Below, piece after piece: positions 7,495 to 14,231 of a DNA stretch of 20,289 nucleotides (position 1 is the stretch's first letter; the number at the start of each line of letters is the position of its first letter). Both the position numbers and the translations under genes were made by a program. Where the stretch lies: the NCBI RefSeq assembly GCF_042680125.1, contig NZ_JBHTNY010000076.1. The stretch is one strand, 5' to 3'. Source of the stretch: Robinsoniella peoriensis (GTDB taxonomy: Bacteria > Bacillota > Clostridia > Lachnospirales > Lachnospiraceae). The notes under the pieces were generated by a model. It saw only the letters and a program-made list of their open reading frames with translations, did no database searches and had not been told where the DNA came from.

Positions 7495-7629
7495 CTCTTT
7501 GAAGAAACAATATTGCGGCATCAGATTAAAATAAATAAAGATGATTTTGGTATCAATGAATTACAGAAGTGGTGGAATGAAAAAGATCTTATAAAAATAA
7601 TTATTGAGAAAATTTTTAAATGGAAATAA
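7495..7629 (+). pseudogene. Coding-like remnant, C-terminal 44 residues of an unknown gene
   Basis: The stretch 7304-7782 holds no intact gene. An open frame from just after a TGA (7492-7494) to TAA 7629 reads LFEETILRHQIKINKDDFGI followed by NELQKWWNEKDLIKIIIEKI, a plausible amphipathic protein end with no start codon or ribosome site. It lies between a rightward promoter (7402-7430) and a rightward terminator (7723-7757), consistent with the leftover of a deleted gene. I do not recognise the family. Confidence 0.35.
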
Positions 7630-7722
7630 GTTTAACAGATATTGTTGGAAATGATTTGTCAGGATGTGAATGAAAATGAATGATTTTTTTATATTTCATG
7701 CAAAGCAAAGTATCTGCTAATG

Positions 7723-7757
7723 GTCAAATGAAAATGTTATCATTTGACTCATTTTTT
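7723..7757 (+). terminator. Intrinsic terminator, rightward
   Basis: A perfect 9-bp stem GTCAAATGA (7723-7731) / TCATTTGAC (7740-7748) with an 8-nt loop is followed by TCATTTTTT. The T tract is on the plus strand. No intact rightward gene precedes it, only the 7495-7629 remnant. Confidence 0.65.
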
Positions 7758-7782
7758 ATGACGCAGTACCTGAACCTATCTC

Positions 7783-8211
7783 CTATTCTTTTTTCCCGAA
7801 ATCATCAAGGTAGCTCAATGCCATTGTAGCCTTGGCGTTTTTAACTGATAAATATACTGAATAGCACATAACACCTATCACATAAATAGAGATGCATACA
7901 ACCAACACCAGAAATAATGTTTTCAATTCTAAGATTTTTTCTTCTGTTAAAATTATTTTATCAGAATTCATCAAAAATTGAACAATAGTCATTAATATTG
8001 AGACAGTTGATATGCAAAGTGCTAACATTGAAAAATTCATAGAACTATTCTCGTTTGCAGTAATTTTGTATTTCAACTTTGCCCGAATCCAGACTACCTC
8101 TCCTTCACTCATGTCTTTTATTCTCCTTTTTATCTCACCTACTCTTGCATTACAGCAGAATTTAATAAAATTATTTATCTTTCTTTTTTCGTAGCTGCTT
8201 TTTTTGTACAT
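7783..8211 (-). CDS. Hypothetical protein with two membrane helices
   Basis: The 142-aa product has a basic N-terminus (KKSSYEKRKINNFIKFCCNA), a cytoplasmic-looking stretch, and two hydrophobic helices (about 59-80, MNFSMLALCISTVSILMTIV, and about 97-120, LFLVLVVCISIYVIGVMCYS), ending in a short polar tail. I do not recognise the family. GGGAGGT lies 8 nt before the ATG, and a promoter is visible just upstream (8238-8266), so it is a stand-alone gene. The rightward terminator beyond its stop codon could also serve as a 3' structure for it, but its T tract is on the other strand. Confidence 0.7.
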   Translation of the reverse strand: MYKKSSYEKRKINNFIKFCCNARVGEIKRRIKDMSEGEVVWIRAKLKYKITANENSSMNFSMLALCISTVSILMTIVQFLMNSDKIILTEEKILELKTLFLVLVVCISIYVIGVMCYSVYLSVKNAKATMALSYLDDFGKKE

Positions 8212-8237
8212 ATCTATTACCTCCCGGATCTTTCCAT

Positions 8238-8266
8238 ATTATATCATATAAGGTATATTATTTTAA
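8238..8266 (-). promoter_or_regulatory. Promoter of the 7783-8211 gene
   Basis: TTAAAA (8266-8261), 17-nt spacer, TATAAT (8243-8238), reading leftward. The -35 is weak and the -10 is perfect. The start codon is 27 nt past the -10. Confidence 0.5.
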
Positions 8267-8348
8267 GAAAAAGATTTGTGGTATTATAAAATTTATGACA
8301 TAGCTGAAGAGTCTCCTCACTTTGTAAGGTGATTTGGTGTTTATTACA

Positions 8349-8453
8349 TCACGCCAATTTCACGTCAGATTCATATGTAAATCGAATCGCAATCACTTCC
8401 ATCCACATCCCGTTCCCAGATGGCATCCAGATGCCATAATATAACCCTGCATT
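8349..8453 (-). pseudogene. Possible 34-codon coding remnant
   Basis: The gap 8212-8548 has no intact gene. On the minus strand one frame reads NAGLYYGIWMPSGNGMWMEV, then IAIRFTYESDVKLA and TGA (8351-8349). This is more protein-like than its surroundings, which are AT-rich, but it has no start codon. It may be the tail of a lost gene. Within it lies the dyad TGGCATC-CA-GATGCCA (8421-8436), which could instead be an operator about 60 nt upstream of the DUF2089 promoter. Confidence 0.25.
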
Positions 8454-8493
8454 AATATTTTTAATATTTATATTGAATATATTAATTTAATGG

Positions 8494-8522
8494 TTGACAT
8501 TTTTAATTTTTGATACTATATT
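8494..8522 (+). promoter_or_regulatory. Sigma-A promoter of the DUF2089 operon
   Basis: TTGACA (8494-8499), 17-nt spacer, TATATT (8517-8522). The first start codon is 26 nt downstream, with AAAGGAAG between. An AT-rich tract with small palindromes (8451-8485) lies immediately upstream. Confidence 0.75.
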
Positions 8523-8548
8523 GATATTAACAGAAAGGAAGTGTTGGT

Positions 8549-8908
8549 ATGCAAAAGATCATTAGTCGTTGTCCGGTATGTAACAATGAGTTGACAGTTG
8601 CAAGACTTAAATGTGATTCCTGCGATACGGTAATTGAAAATAATTTCAGACTTAGCAAATTCGATTATCTGTCAGATGAGGACCTGTATTTTACAGAGAC
8701 ATTTATTAGGTGTCGGGGGAATATCAAAGAAGTGGAGAAGGAACTTGGCATATCCTATCCCACAGTCCGCTCCAAACTGGACTCAATAATTAAAAAGCTT
8801 GGATATGAAGCAGGAACAGACGATCAGTCGGTTAAAAGAGAGGAAATTCTAAAGGCTCTGGAAAATGGAGAAATTACCGCAGATCAGGCGATTGCACAAT
8901 TAAAATAA
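8549..8908 (+). CDS. DUF2089 regulator: zinc ribbon plus HTH
   Basis: The 119-aa product begins with a zinc ribbon (C8-x2-C11 and C22-x2-C25). A winged-helix/HTH segment typical of DUF2089 follows: FIRCRGNIKEVEKELGISYP and TVRSKLDSIIKKLGY (about residues 52-85). The C-terminal 25 residues (EEILKALENGEITADQAIAQ) form a SHOCT-like helical hairpin. The family is taken to be a DNA-binding regulator, often next to small SHOCT-like proteins; targets are not established. The next gene starts 22 nt after the stop, and the same SHOCT-like hairpin opens that protein, so the set is probably one operon with self-control. Confidence 0.9.
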   Translation: MQKIISRCPVCNNELTVARLKCDSCDTVIENNFRLSKFDYLSDEDLYFTETFIRCRGNIKEVEKELGISYPTVRSKLDSIIKKLGYEAGTDDQSVKREEILKALENGEITADQAIAQLK

Positions 8909-8930
8909 GATGCAAAAAAGGAGATTTATT

Positions 8931-9314
8931 ATGGATGAAAAATTGAGAATTTTAAAAATGGTAGAAGAAGGAACAATTACTGCTGAGCAGGCCGCAGAGC
9001 TGATGTCAGCCATGAATATAGATTTACCGGTACAGCAGTCCGCTATTGTCAAGAGCAGCTATGATAAAAAGATGTTCCGCGTTATTGTCGACAGTATTTC
9101 CGGCGATAAGGTAAATATACAGTTTCCGGTAGGGGCTATTAAGAAGATTTTGAAAGTAACCGGTAAACTTCCCATACCGGAAAAAGACCTGAAGGGTGTC
9201 GATCTTTCCAGCATGATGGATGCCATTTCAGAATGTCTGGATGGGGAAATTGAAGGCGATTTTGTAAATGTAGAGGCAGCGGATGGCACAACAGTCAGAA
9301 TATTTGTTGACTAA
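8931..9314 (+). CDS. SHOCT-like domain protein (YvlB-type N-terminus)
   Basis: I chose ATG 8931 because AAAAGGAG sits at the right distance; an earlier in-frame ATG at 8910 lacks a site. The 127-aa product opens with EKLRILKMVEEGTITAEQAA, a SHOCT-like hairpin matching the end of the upstream DUF2089 protein. A second domain follows (about 38-127), beginning KKMFRVIVDSISGDKVNIQF and ending VNVEAADGTTVRIFVD. No membrane segment is visible. Similar proteins in Firmicutes are small cytoplasmic partners in envelope-stress-type operons, but the function of this one is unknown. The protein encoded next repeats the second domain. Confidence 0.85.
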   Translation: MDEKLRILKMVEEGTITAEQAAELMSAMNIDLPVQQSAIVKSSYDKKMFRVIVDSISGDKVNIQFPVGAIKKILKVTGKLPIPEKDLKGVDLSSMMDAISECLDGEIEGDFVNVEAADGTTVRIFVD

Positions 9315-9328
9315 TTGAGATTTATGAT

Positions 9329-9592
9329 ATGAAAGTAAAAATCAGAACAAAAGATTTTCGTTTTTACATGCCTGTGCCGGTCGCTATGATTGGATTTGTT
9401 ATAAAAATACTTCCTGACAGGATATTTGAAGAATTAAAAGTTAATACACCGGAACCTTATTGCTGTCTGATTACGAAAGAATACATCAGCATGATATTGG
9501 GAGAATGTCTGGATATTTTAAAAGAAAATAAAGGTCTAGAGATCGTGCATGTGGAAGCAGCGGATGGCACATTCGTATCCTTAAGGCTATAG
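9329..9592 (+). CDS. Paralogue of the C-terminal domain of the preceding protein
   Basis: This 87-aa protein begins 14 nt after the previous stop. It matches the second domain of that protein: KVKIRTKDFRFYMPVPVAMI aligns with its VNIQFPVGAIKKIL region, and VHVEAADGTFVSLRL parallels VNVEAADGTTVRIFVD. It lacks the SHOCT-like hairpin. The ribosome site is poor (TTGAGATTTATGAT before ATG), suggesting translation coupled to the gene before. It is the last gene of the operon, with a terminator 10 nt beyond. It may bind the same partner as the upstream protein. Confidence 0.8.
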   Translation: MKVKIRTKDFRFYMPVPVAMIGFVIKILPDRIFEELKVNTPEPYCCLITKEYISMILGECLDILKENKGLEIVHVEAADGTFVSLRL

Positions 9593-9602
9593 ATGTTATT
9601 AT

Positions 9603-9657
9603 GAGCAGTACCTCGTTGGATGAAATATCATCTGTAGGGTACTGCTCTATTCTATTC
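9603..9657 (+). terminator. Terminator of the DUF2089 operon
   Basis: A 10-bp perfect stem GAGCAGTACC (9603-9612) / GGTACTGCTC (9638-9647) encloses a second small helix GATGA/TCATC and is followed by TATTCTATTCTT. It starts 11 nt past the last stop codon. Confidence 0.8.
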
Positions 9658-9695
9658 TTACACCAGCCTATTCAGTGTATGGTTCATAATTTTTT

Positions 9696-9724
9696 TTGAC
9701 ACATATAGCTATTTGTTTTATAAT
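9696..9724 (+). promoter_or_regulatory. Consensus sigma-A promoter of a non-coding stretch
   Basis: TTGACA (9696-9701), exactly 17 nt, TATAAT (9719-9724): both hexamers match the consensus fully. Start of transcription is expected near 9731. There is no gene within 230 nt; the next start codon is 9964. Confidence 0.75.
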
Positions 9725-9730
9725 TATTTA

Positions 9731-9892
9731 TAATAATAGTCCTTTAAACTTGAATTTGCATAAAATACTTGTTCTTTTGTTTTTCGAAATACTGGGCATA
9801 TGCAAAATCAAACTTTATAGACTATTAAAGTCTGTTTACAAACACGTTCTTTGTAACAGCAATATATCAGCGTTATAAAACGCTCTTTATTC
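9731..9892 (+). ncRNA. Candidate structured small RNA or leader
   Basis: From the predicted start near 9731, the transcript folds almost at once. Arms 9735-9762 and 9799-9826 are each 28 nt, align without gaps, and pair at about 21 of 28 positions; the outer seven (AATAGTC/GACTATT) and the inner eight (TTTGCATA/TATGCAAA) are perfect. The loop is 36 nt. A second hairpin lies at 9832-9859 (CTGTTTACAA / TTGTAACAG, one bulge). A third, AGCGTT-ATAA-AACGCT (9869-9884), is followed by CTTTATTCT and looks like an intrinsic terminator. An open frame runs through but has no ribosome site. The RNA may act in trans or attenuate the 68-aa gene at 9964. I do not recognise a known RNA family. Confidence 0.5.
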
Positions 9893-9963
9893 TGCCATTA
9901 ATTACCAGGCACAATTTGTTAGTTATGTAATATAATCAGTATAACAAATACTGGAGGGATACC

Positions 9964-10170
9964 ATGAATAAACGCCAACGAAAAAAGAAACTTCAAAAAT
10001 CATGTGACCATAGATTTTCTGCCCGGATCAGAGAAATATTGATTTTAATCACAGATGAATACGAGAAATTTCTTACTAATGAGGAATGTCCGGATCTAAC
10101 TGATGAACTCAGTGAGAACTTATATAGTAAAATATTATTAAGAATTGATGAGCGTAATAAAATTGAATAA
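9964..10170 (+). CDS. Hypothetical 68-aa protein
   Basis: This small charged protein has a strongly basic start (MNKRQRKKKLQKSCDHR), then a helical, mixed-charge part (IREILILITDEYEKFLTNEE, CPDLTDELSENLYSKILLRI). It is not recognised. TGGAGGG lies 7 nt before the ATG, and a perfect terminator follows the stop directly, so it is a real single-gene unit. A possible promoter is TTGTTA (9916-9921), 18 nt, TATAAC (9940-9945). The structured stretch upstream could attenuate read-through into it. The basic N-terminus would suit binding to nucleic acid, but that is only a suggestion. Confidence 0.65.
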   Translation: MNKRQRKKKLQKSCDHRFSARIREILILITDEYEKFLTNEECPDLTDELSENLYSKILLRIDERNKIE

Positions 10171-10205
10171 GACAAGTGACAATATAATCACTTGTCCGGT
10201 TTTTC
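10171..10205 (+). terminator. Intrinsic terminator of the 68-aa gene
   Basis: Perfect 9-bp stem GACAAGTGA (10171-10179) / TCACTTGTC (10188-10196), 8-nt loop, then CGGTTTTT. It begins immediately after the stop codon. Confidence 0.85.
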
Positions 10206-10282
10206 AATAGAATATTATCTTATTCCTGTTTCTTTGTATTCTTTTCCCGTATCTTTTTATCCAACATCTTATGTTTAGCTTT

Positions 10283-11089
10283 TTATTCTTTAGATATTAT
10301 ATCCTTAGGTTTTTTATCTTTCTGAAAGAATGGTTCGGCAATTTCCAGCCACTCATCCGGCAGATAAATTGATAAATATCCATGATTATATCCTTTTGCC
10401 TCATATATCTTACAGGATGGTACATAAGATTTAAACATCTTTGCAGAATTCTTGACACACTTCATTTCCTTTTCCCCATACCAATACATTACCTCAGCTT
10501 TCGTCTTCCTTACACTGTCTTTCAGCGTATATTGCATCATATAAGTACGGTACATGGTATAGAGTGTCTCTTTCCTAAGGTGCGGCATATCCTGCATATA
10601 ATATTGGACAAGCTCTTCCGGATACATCATTTTTTTTGGCAGCAGTTTTGGCATCATCGCTACTTGCAGACGGCAGGCTCTTTTACTAAATAAAAGTCCG
10701 CCACAAAAGCGGATTGATCCCATACAGAAACGTGCCATAACGGGCTTTGGGTAACAAATGCTGCCATCAATAATAGCTTTTTGGGTCAAGTCCGGTTTTC
10801 GGGATAAAAGTTCCATCACGATCTGACCGCCAAGAGATACACCGCATAGTGCAAATAAATGACCTTTGCATTCAGTGTTAATATAAGCCATCAACTTGTC
10901 TGCTGTATCCTCAGTTGAAATGTATTTTGAGGCATATTCCTCGCCATGCCCGTCCATTGTAGGCAGAATCACATAGTAACGGTCGGATAAAACGCGTGCC
11001 TGACGCAAATAGTTCCACCATGAATTCCCACCACCGTGGATCATCATGATATACGGATTGTTTTTATTTCCAAACTCATGAAATTTCAT
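10283..11089 (-). CDS. Alpha/beta hydrolase
   Basis: The 268-aa product shows the alpha/beta-hydrolase layout: oxyanion region MMIHGGGNSWWNY (residues 15-27), nucleophile elbow GVSLGG with S85, and catalytic His at about 236 (GYNHGYLS). An acid candidate lies near residues 205-210 (YWYGEKE). There is no signal peptide, so it acts in the cytoplasm. The middle cap region is rich in Met and basic residues. The substrate cannot be read from sequence. The gene follows the ArsR-like regulator after 22 nt and is probably its partner in one operon. GGAG lies about 10 nt upstream of the ATG. Confidence 0.85.
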   Translation of the reverse strand: MKFHEFGNKNNPYIMMIHGGGNSWWNYLRQARVLSDRYYVILPTMDGHGEEYASKYISTEDTADKLMAYINTECKGHLFALCGVSLGGQIVMELLSRKPDLTQKAIIDGSICYPKPVMARFCMGSIRFCGGLLFSKRACRLQVAMMPKLLPKKMMYPEELVQYYMQDMPHLRKETLYTMYRTYMMQYTLKDSVRKTKAEVMYWYGEKEMKCVKNSAKMFKSYVPSCKIYEAKGYNHGYLSIYLPDEWLEIAEPFFQKDKKPKDIISKE

Positions 11090-11111
11090 GTTTTATTTCT
11101 CCTCGTTTTAT

Positions 11112-11657
11112 TTAAACATCCGGGCTATCCTTTTTAAGATTCTTCTTATCTTCCTCTTTTAGTGGCGGTGCAGAAATAATGGAAAGTTTTCGGAGCGGCC
11201 GGCCTGAATCTGGGTTTCTGCCTATGTACGGCTTCAACAAATTGCCAATATCCTGCACAAGATTCCTGTATTCATCATCTGTTATAAAAAGCAGCCCCGT
11301 TGTAAACCATACCTGATCTCTCTTACAATCCGGGTCATTGCTGCTTAAATACTCATTCATTTCCTGCATCAACCCCATATGAAATGCTGTAGAGAGGGCA
11401 ACAGATGTCTCTTTTTCCATTGGGGTATCATTTTCACACATGGAATAAACCTTCTCAAGTGTCCCCCTCACTCTATTTTCCTGCACAACTTCAATGATTT
11501 TATTATCTTCCAAAATCTTTACGTGATGATATACCGTTGCCCGGGGTATATCCTTCAGGTATTCAACTATATCAGATGTTCGGACACTACCATGCAAGCG
11601 AATATACTGCATTATGCGAAGCCTTGCAGGATTGAGAATTAATTTTGCTGTATCCAT
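11112..11657 (-). CDS. ArsR-like winged-helix regulator
   Basis: The N-terminal 75 residues form a winged-helix domain of the ArsR/HTH_20 type: LNPARLRIMQYIRLHGSVRT, then SDIVEYLKDIPRATVYHHVK (recognition helix) and ILEDNKIIEV (wing). The C-terminal 100 residues (ETSVALSTAFHMGLMQEMNE and after) are probably a helical ligand or dimer domain. There are no obvious metal-binding Cys clusters, so a metal sensor role is unlikely. A strong promoter with nested palindromes (11686-11714) precedes the gene and suggests autoregulation. AAAGGGG lies before the ATG. The alpha/beta hydrolase downstream is the likely regulated target. Confidence 0.88.
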   Translation of the reverse strand: MDTAKLILNPARLRIMQYIRLHGSVRTSDIVEYLKDIPRATVYHHVKILEDNKIIEVVQENRVRGTLEKVYSMCENDTPMEKETSVALSTAFHMGLMQEMNEYLSSNDPDCKRDQVWFTTGLLFITDDEYRNLVQDIGNLLKPYIGRNPDSGRPLRKLSIISAPPLKEEDKKNLKKDSPDV

Positions 11658-11685
11658 TTTTCGATCCCCTTTCGTCTATAAATTT

Positions 11686-11714
11686 ATTATAGTCTAATTT
11701 TTTAGATTGGTCAA
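11686..11714 (-). promoter_or_regulatory. Promoter with embedded palindrome for the ArsR-like operon
   Basis: TTGACC (11714-11709), 17-nt spacer, TATAAT (11691-11686), leftward. The spacer contains the dyad TCTAA-n4-TTAGA (11706-11693), and the -10 lies in a second dyad CTATAA-n5-TTATAG. Either fits a dimeric repressor blocking RNA polymerase. Confidence 0.7.
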
Positions 11715-11801
11715 TAAAAAAATTGCAACACCCCATTTTCAACTGGTGTTCCGGTTTCAAGATAATCAGAGCGGCAAAGATATAATTCCTAGCTTTTACT
11801 T

Positions 11802-12323
11802 CTAGAAAAATTTGTTGTACCCGCCTTCCGGCATTTTCCCTTCTAGCCCAAGCACCCTGGGCCATAAATTTGTTTCCGCTGCAATAAATCCCATAATCAT
11901 TCCCATATGTGTATGTAAGTGCCGGATTTGTGCCATTATCAATGTGAATCTGTTATATTCACAGACTTCAGGACGTTGTAGAAGCTCCTCATCCTTTAAA
12001 TCCAACAAATACTGGTTTATCTTTTCCTCTATTTGAGAAAAATATGATTTTATTTCATTATAGGTTAACTCTTTTTTTGAAACCACATTCAGGTTATTTA
12101 AATCTTTCACGTGAATAGTTGGTTCCTGAAAGTGACTGTCTCTGGGATTGATGAACCATAGATCCAAAGAATGCATCATATGATATACATGTTTCCACAG
12201 AGGCATTTCACAATATTCTTTTTTCCATAATTCTTCCGGTATGCAGTCTACTACATTTTTTACTTCCCACAATGCACGTTTCATCTGATCTGAAATTATA
12301 TTTACATATTCATTAACTTTCAT
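11802..12323 (-). CDS. DinB-like (DinB/YfiT four-helix) protein
   Basis: The 173-aa product has the DinB four-helix pattern. One His-rich helix, PLWKHVYHMMHSLDLWF (H45, H48, H51), and a second, RHLHTHMGMIMGF (H135, H137, H139), would supply the metal site. The N-terminal helix and the end (MPEGGYNKFF) also fit DinB_2-like proteins. Members are metal-dependent enzymes, for instance thiol transferases; the reaction here is unknown. GAGAGGAAAC lies before the ATG. A dyad CTATATT-n8-AATATAG (12390-12369), about 45 nt upstream, may be regulatory. It is transcribed in the same direction as the ArsR-like gene but separated from it by that gene's own promoter. Confidence 0.85.
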   Translation of the reverse strand: MKVNEYVNIISDQMKRALWEVKNVVDCIPEELWKKEYCEMPLWKHVYHMMHSLDLWFINPRDSHFQEPTIHVKDLNNLNVVSKKELTYNEIKSYFSQIEEKINQYLLDLKDEELLQRPEVCEYNRFTLIMAQIRHLHTHMGMIMGFIAAETNLWPRVLGLEGKMPEGGYNKFF

Positions 12324-12504
12324 TCTGTTTCCTCTCTGCTCTTTTGCTTGTACTATCCTTTTAATTGACTATATTTTACTCTCAATATAGACAAATGTAC
12401 ATATCAAAACTATCTGTTTAACATTCCACGGAACTGAACAACTTCTTATCAAATCTGAATAATTTCAGTAATTTGACAAGTTTTAAAAAAATATAAGAAA
12501 TTAC

Positions 12505-12533
12505 TTGCATTTATATTCTATATATGCTATCAT
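12505..12533 (+). promoter_or_regulatory. Promoter of the tRNA pair
   Basis: TTGCAT (12505-12510), 17-nt spacer, TATCAT (12528-12533), 34 nt before the tRNA-Pro 5' end. Confidence 0.6.
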
Positions 12534-12567
12534 ATTATTCGTTCGCTGGTTTGCGAAAATATTATTA

Positions 12568-12642
12568 CGGGGTGTGGCTCAGCTTGGCTAGAGCGCCTGG
12601 TTTGGGACCAGGAGGTCGCAGGTTCGAATCCTGTCACCCCGA
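12568..12642 (+). tRNA. tRNA-Pro (anticodon TGG)
   Basis: The acceptor stem CGGGGTG pairs with CACCCCG at the end, with discriminator A. The anticodon arm CCTGG-TTTGGGA-CCAGG carries TGG, and the T arm has GGTTCGAATCC. No CCA is encoded; TTTTAT follows. tRNA-Gly starts 7 nt further on. Confidence 0.96.
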
Positions 12643-12649
12643 CTTTTAT

Positions 12650-12720
12650 GCGGGTGTAGTTCAATGGTAGAACACCAGCCTTCCAAGCTGGATACGTGGG
12701 TTCGATTCCCATCACCCGCT
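12650..12720 (+). tRNA. tRNA-Gly (anticodon TCC)
   Basis: The acceptor stem GCGGGTG pairs with CACCCGC, with discriminator T. The anticodon arm has CAGCC-TTCCAAG with TCC, the D arm TTCAATGGTAGAA, and the T arm GGTTCGATTCC. No CCA is encoded. A T-rich tract follows. It is co-transcribed with tRNA-Pro. Confidence 0.96.
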
Positions 12721-12843
12721 TATTTTTTGCCTAAAAATCTTATTCTAGCCAACATTTTTTTCTTTTTCTCTTTCCCTTATCCCCTGATTTTATCATATTT
12801 ACTGCTCCTATTTCATATATATAAACAAAAACAGGATCACAAC

Positions 12844-13311
12844 ATGAAGATTAAATTTGATAAATTAATCATAAGTATTTTAATTCCACTGGCAGTCGGT
12901 CAGATTTCTGCCCTGCTGACCCGCAGCTCCGCAGACACCTATGCTATACTGAGCAAATCTCCTCTCAGCCCACCTGGCGTGGTATTTCCGATTGTATGGA
13001 CTATTCTTTATATTTTGATGGGAATATCCTGCTATCTTATTATTACTTCCGGAAACGAAAATACGAAAAATGCATTGACTTGGTATGCTTTGCAGCTTGT
13101 ACTTAACTTTTTTTGGAGTCTGATCTTTTTTAACCTGCATTTTTACTTATTTGCTTTTATTTGGCTGCTCCTTTTAATCGTCACTATTATTATCATGATC
13201 ATTAAATTTTACAAGATCAACCCCCTGGCTGCTTATTTGCAAATCCCTTATCTACTTTGGTGTATATTTGCAGCATACTTGAATTTCTCTATCTATTTAT
13301 TGAATAAATAA
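12844..13311 (+). CDS. tspO: TspO/MBR family membrane protein
   Basis: The 155-aa product has the five-helix TspO/MBR pattern. The helix-1 region ends before SPPGVVFPIVWTILYILMGI (about 42-61), the family's most conserved stretch; WSLIFFNLHFYLFAF and PYLLWCIFAAYLNFSIYLLN follow. The family binds tetrapyrroles and sterol-like ligands in the membrane and is often tied to stress; the bacterial role varies. The ATG at 12844 lies after a weak AGGA; a longer open frame back to 12664 runs through the tRNA-Gly gene and is not real. A bidirectional terminator follows. It sits directly behind tRNA genes, and its promoter is not clear. Confidence 0.9.
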   Translation: MKIKFDKLIISILIPLAVGQISALLTRSSADTYAILSKSPLSPPGVVFPIVWTILYILMGISCYLIITSGNENTKNALTWYALQLVLNFFWSLIFFNLHFYLFAFIWLLLLIVTIIIMIIKFYKINPLAAYLQIPYLLWCIFAAYLNFSIYLLNK

Positions 13312-13323
13312 CAAATTAAATAA

Positions 13324-13378
13324 AGCCAAAAAGAACCTTTATCTCATATAAAAAGAGATAAAGACATTCTTTTTGGCT
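13324..13378. terminator. Bidirectional terminator between tspO and the hydrolase
   Basis: A 12-bp outer stem AGCCAAAAAGAA (13324-13335) / TTCTTTTTGGCT (13367-13378) contains a nested TTATCTC/GAGATAA stem. The plus strand continues CATCTTTTG and the minus strand has a T-rich TTTATTTAATTTG. It lies between convergent genes and can serve both. Confidence 0.85.
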
Positions 13379-13400
13379 CATCTTTTGTCCGAAAATCATG

Positions 13401-14231
13401 TTACTGGATACTATTTTTTTCGGTCCTCTGAATCCACTCTTTCACCAGACTATTAAATATCTCTGATTGTTCAATCTGCAAATTGTGCCCTGCCATATCC
13501 AGTACTGCAAATGTTCCTCTTGGGTAATCTTCTATAATGCTCCATAAATCCTGATAGCCTACGCAGTTATCCTGACGCCCGGCAAGTAAAAGCACAGGTT
13601 TCTCAAATCTTAATTCACGGCTTTTCCTATCAACGTCAAAAGAAAATGCATAGTCATTTTGAAGTTTTTCTATAAAACTCGAATCAGCCATTTTCAATCC
13701 GGGCAAAATCTCCTCCTGATAACGCTGAAATATGTCTTGATTTGCAACGACTGCATATCCACAATAGGATTCCCTTTCATCCGCAGAAAGTCCTCTTAGA
13801 AATTCTTCATCGTACTGTAAAACTTCTTTACCTGGCACATTTCGCAGATTATGACTGGGTACAATTACGGGACATATCATTAGAAATCCATCTATATCCT
13901 GAGATAACCTGGTCAATATCCCCCTCGCCAGATATCCTCCGTAGGATTCCCCTGCTATCAGAAATGAACCCTTTGTCACTCTTTTTATAAAGGTAATTAA
14001 GAGTTCCATAATTTTATCGGAACTCCCTACTGAAAGCGGCGCCTTCGTCTCTCCCATCCCGGGCAAATCTATATAGATACGCTGATATCCTTCACACATG
14101 TTAAACACCGGTTCCATACATCCCAGCATTAGTCTGTAATCACATGCACAACCATGCAGCATAATAACAGATTTTCCTTCACCGATAACTTCATAGTGAA
14201 TTTGCATACCATCAATGTACTCCAGCATCAT
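13401..14231 (-). CDS. Alpha/beta hydrolase, second copy type
   Basis: The 276-aa product has the alpha/beta-hydrolase layout: IMLHGCACDYR (oxyanion region, about 23-33), nucleophile elbow GESYGG (S96), acid in GRQDN (GRQDNCVGY), and His in MAGHNLQ. It is cytoplasmic, of the proline-iminopeptidase/epoxide-hydrolase broad type; the substrate is unknown. The start is one of two adjacent ATG codons (14231, 14228) behind AAAGGAG. The second has better spacing; the first is annotated. The longer frame back to 14309 lies inside the upstream acetyltransferase gene. The 20-nt overlap with that gene indicates coupled translation. Confidence 0.85.
   Translation of the reverse strand: MMLEYIDGMQIHYEVIGEGKSVIMLHGCACDYRLMLGCMEPVFNMCEGYQRIYIDLPGMGETKAPLSVGSSDKIMELLITFIKRVTKGSFLIAGESYGGYLARGILTRLSQDIDGFLMICPVIVPSHNLRNVPGKEVLQYDEEFLRGLSADERESYCGYAVVANQDIFQRYQEEILPGLKMADSSFIEKLQNDYAFSFDVDRKSRELRFEKPVLLLAGRQDNCVGYQDLWSIIEDYPRGTFAVLDMAGHNLQIEQSEIFNSLVKEWIQRTEKNSIQ

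Noticed and set aside
9696..9878. Open frame of 60 codons across the candidate RNA
   Set aside because: No ribosome site, its first ATG-like codon lies within the promoter, and the composition (Ile/Leu/Asn/Lys) follows the AT-rich DNA.
11587..11865. 92-codon minus-strand frame between the DinB-like and ArsR-like genes
   Set aside because: It overlaps both genes and the strong promoter at 11686-11714, with no ribosome site.
12664..12843. Long N-terminal extension of tspO
   Set aside because: It would begin inside the tRNA-Gly gene and add a non-homologous segment; the family starts near 12844.
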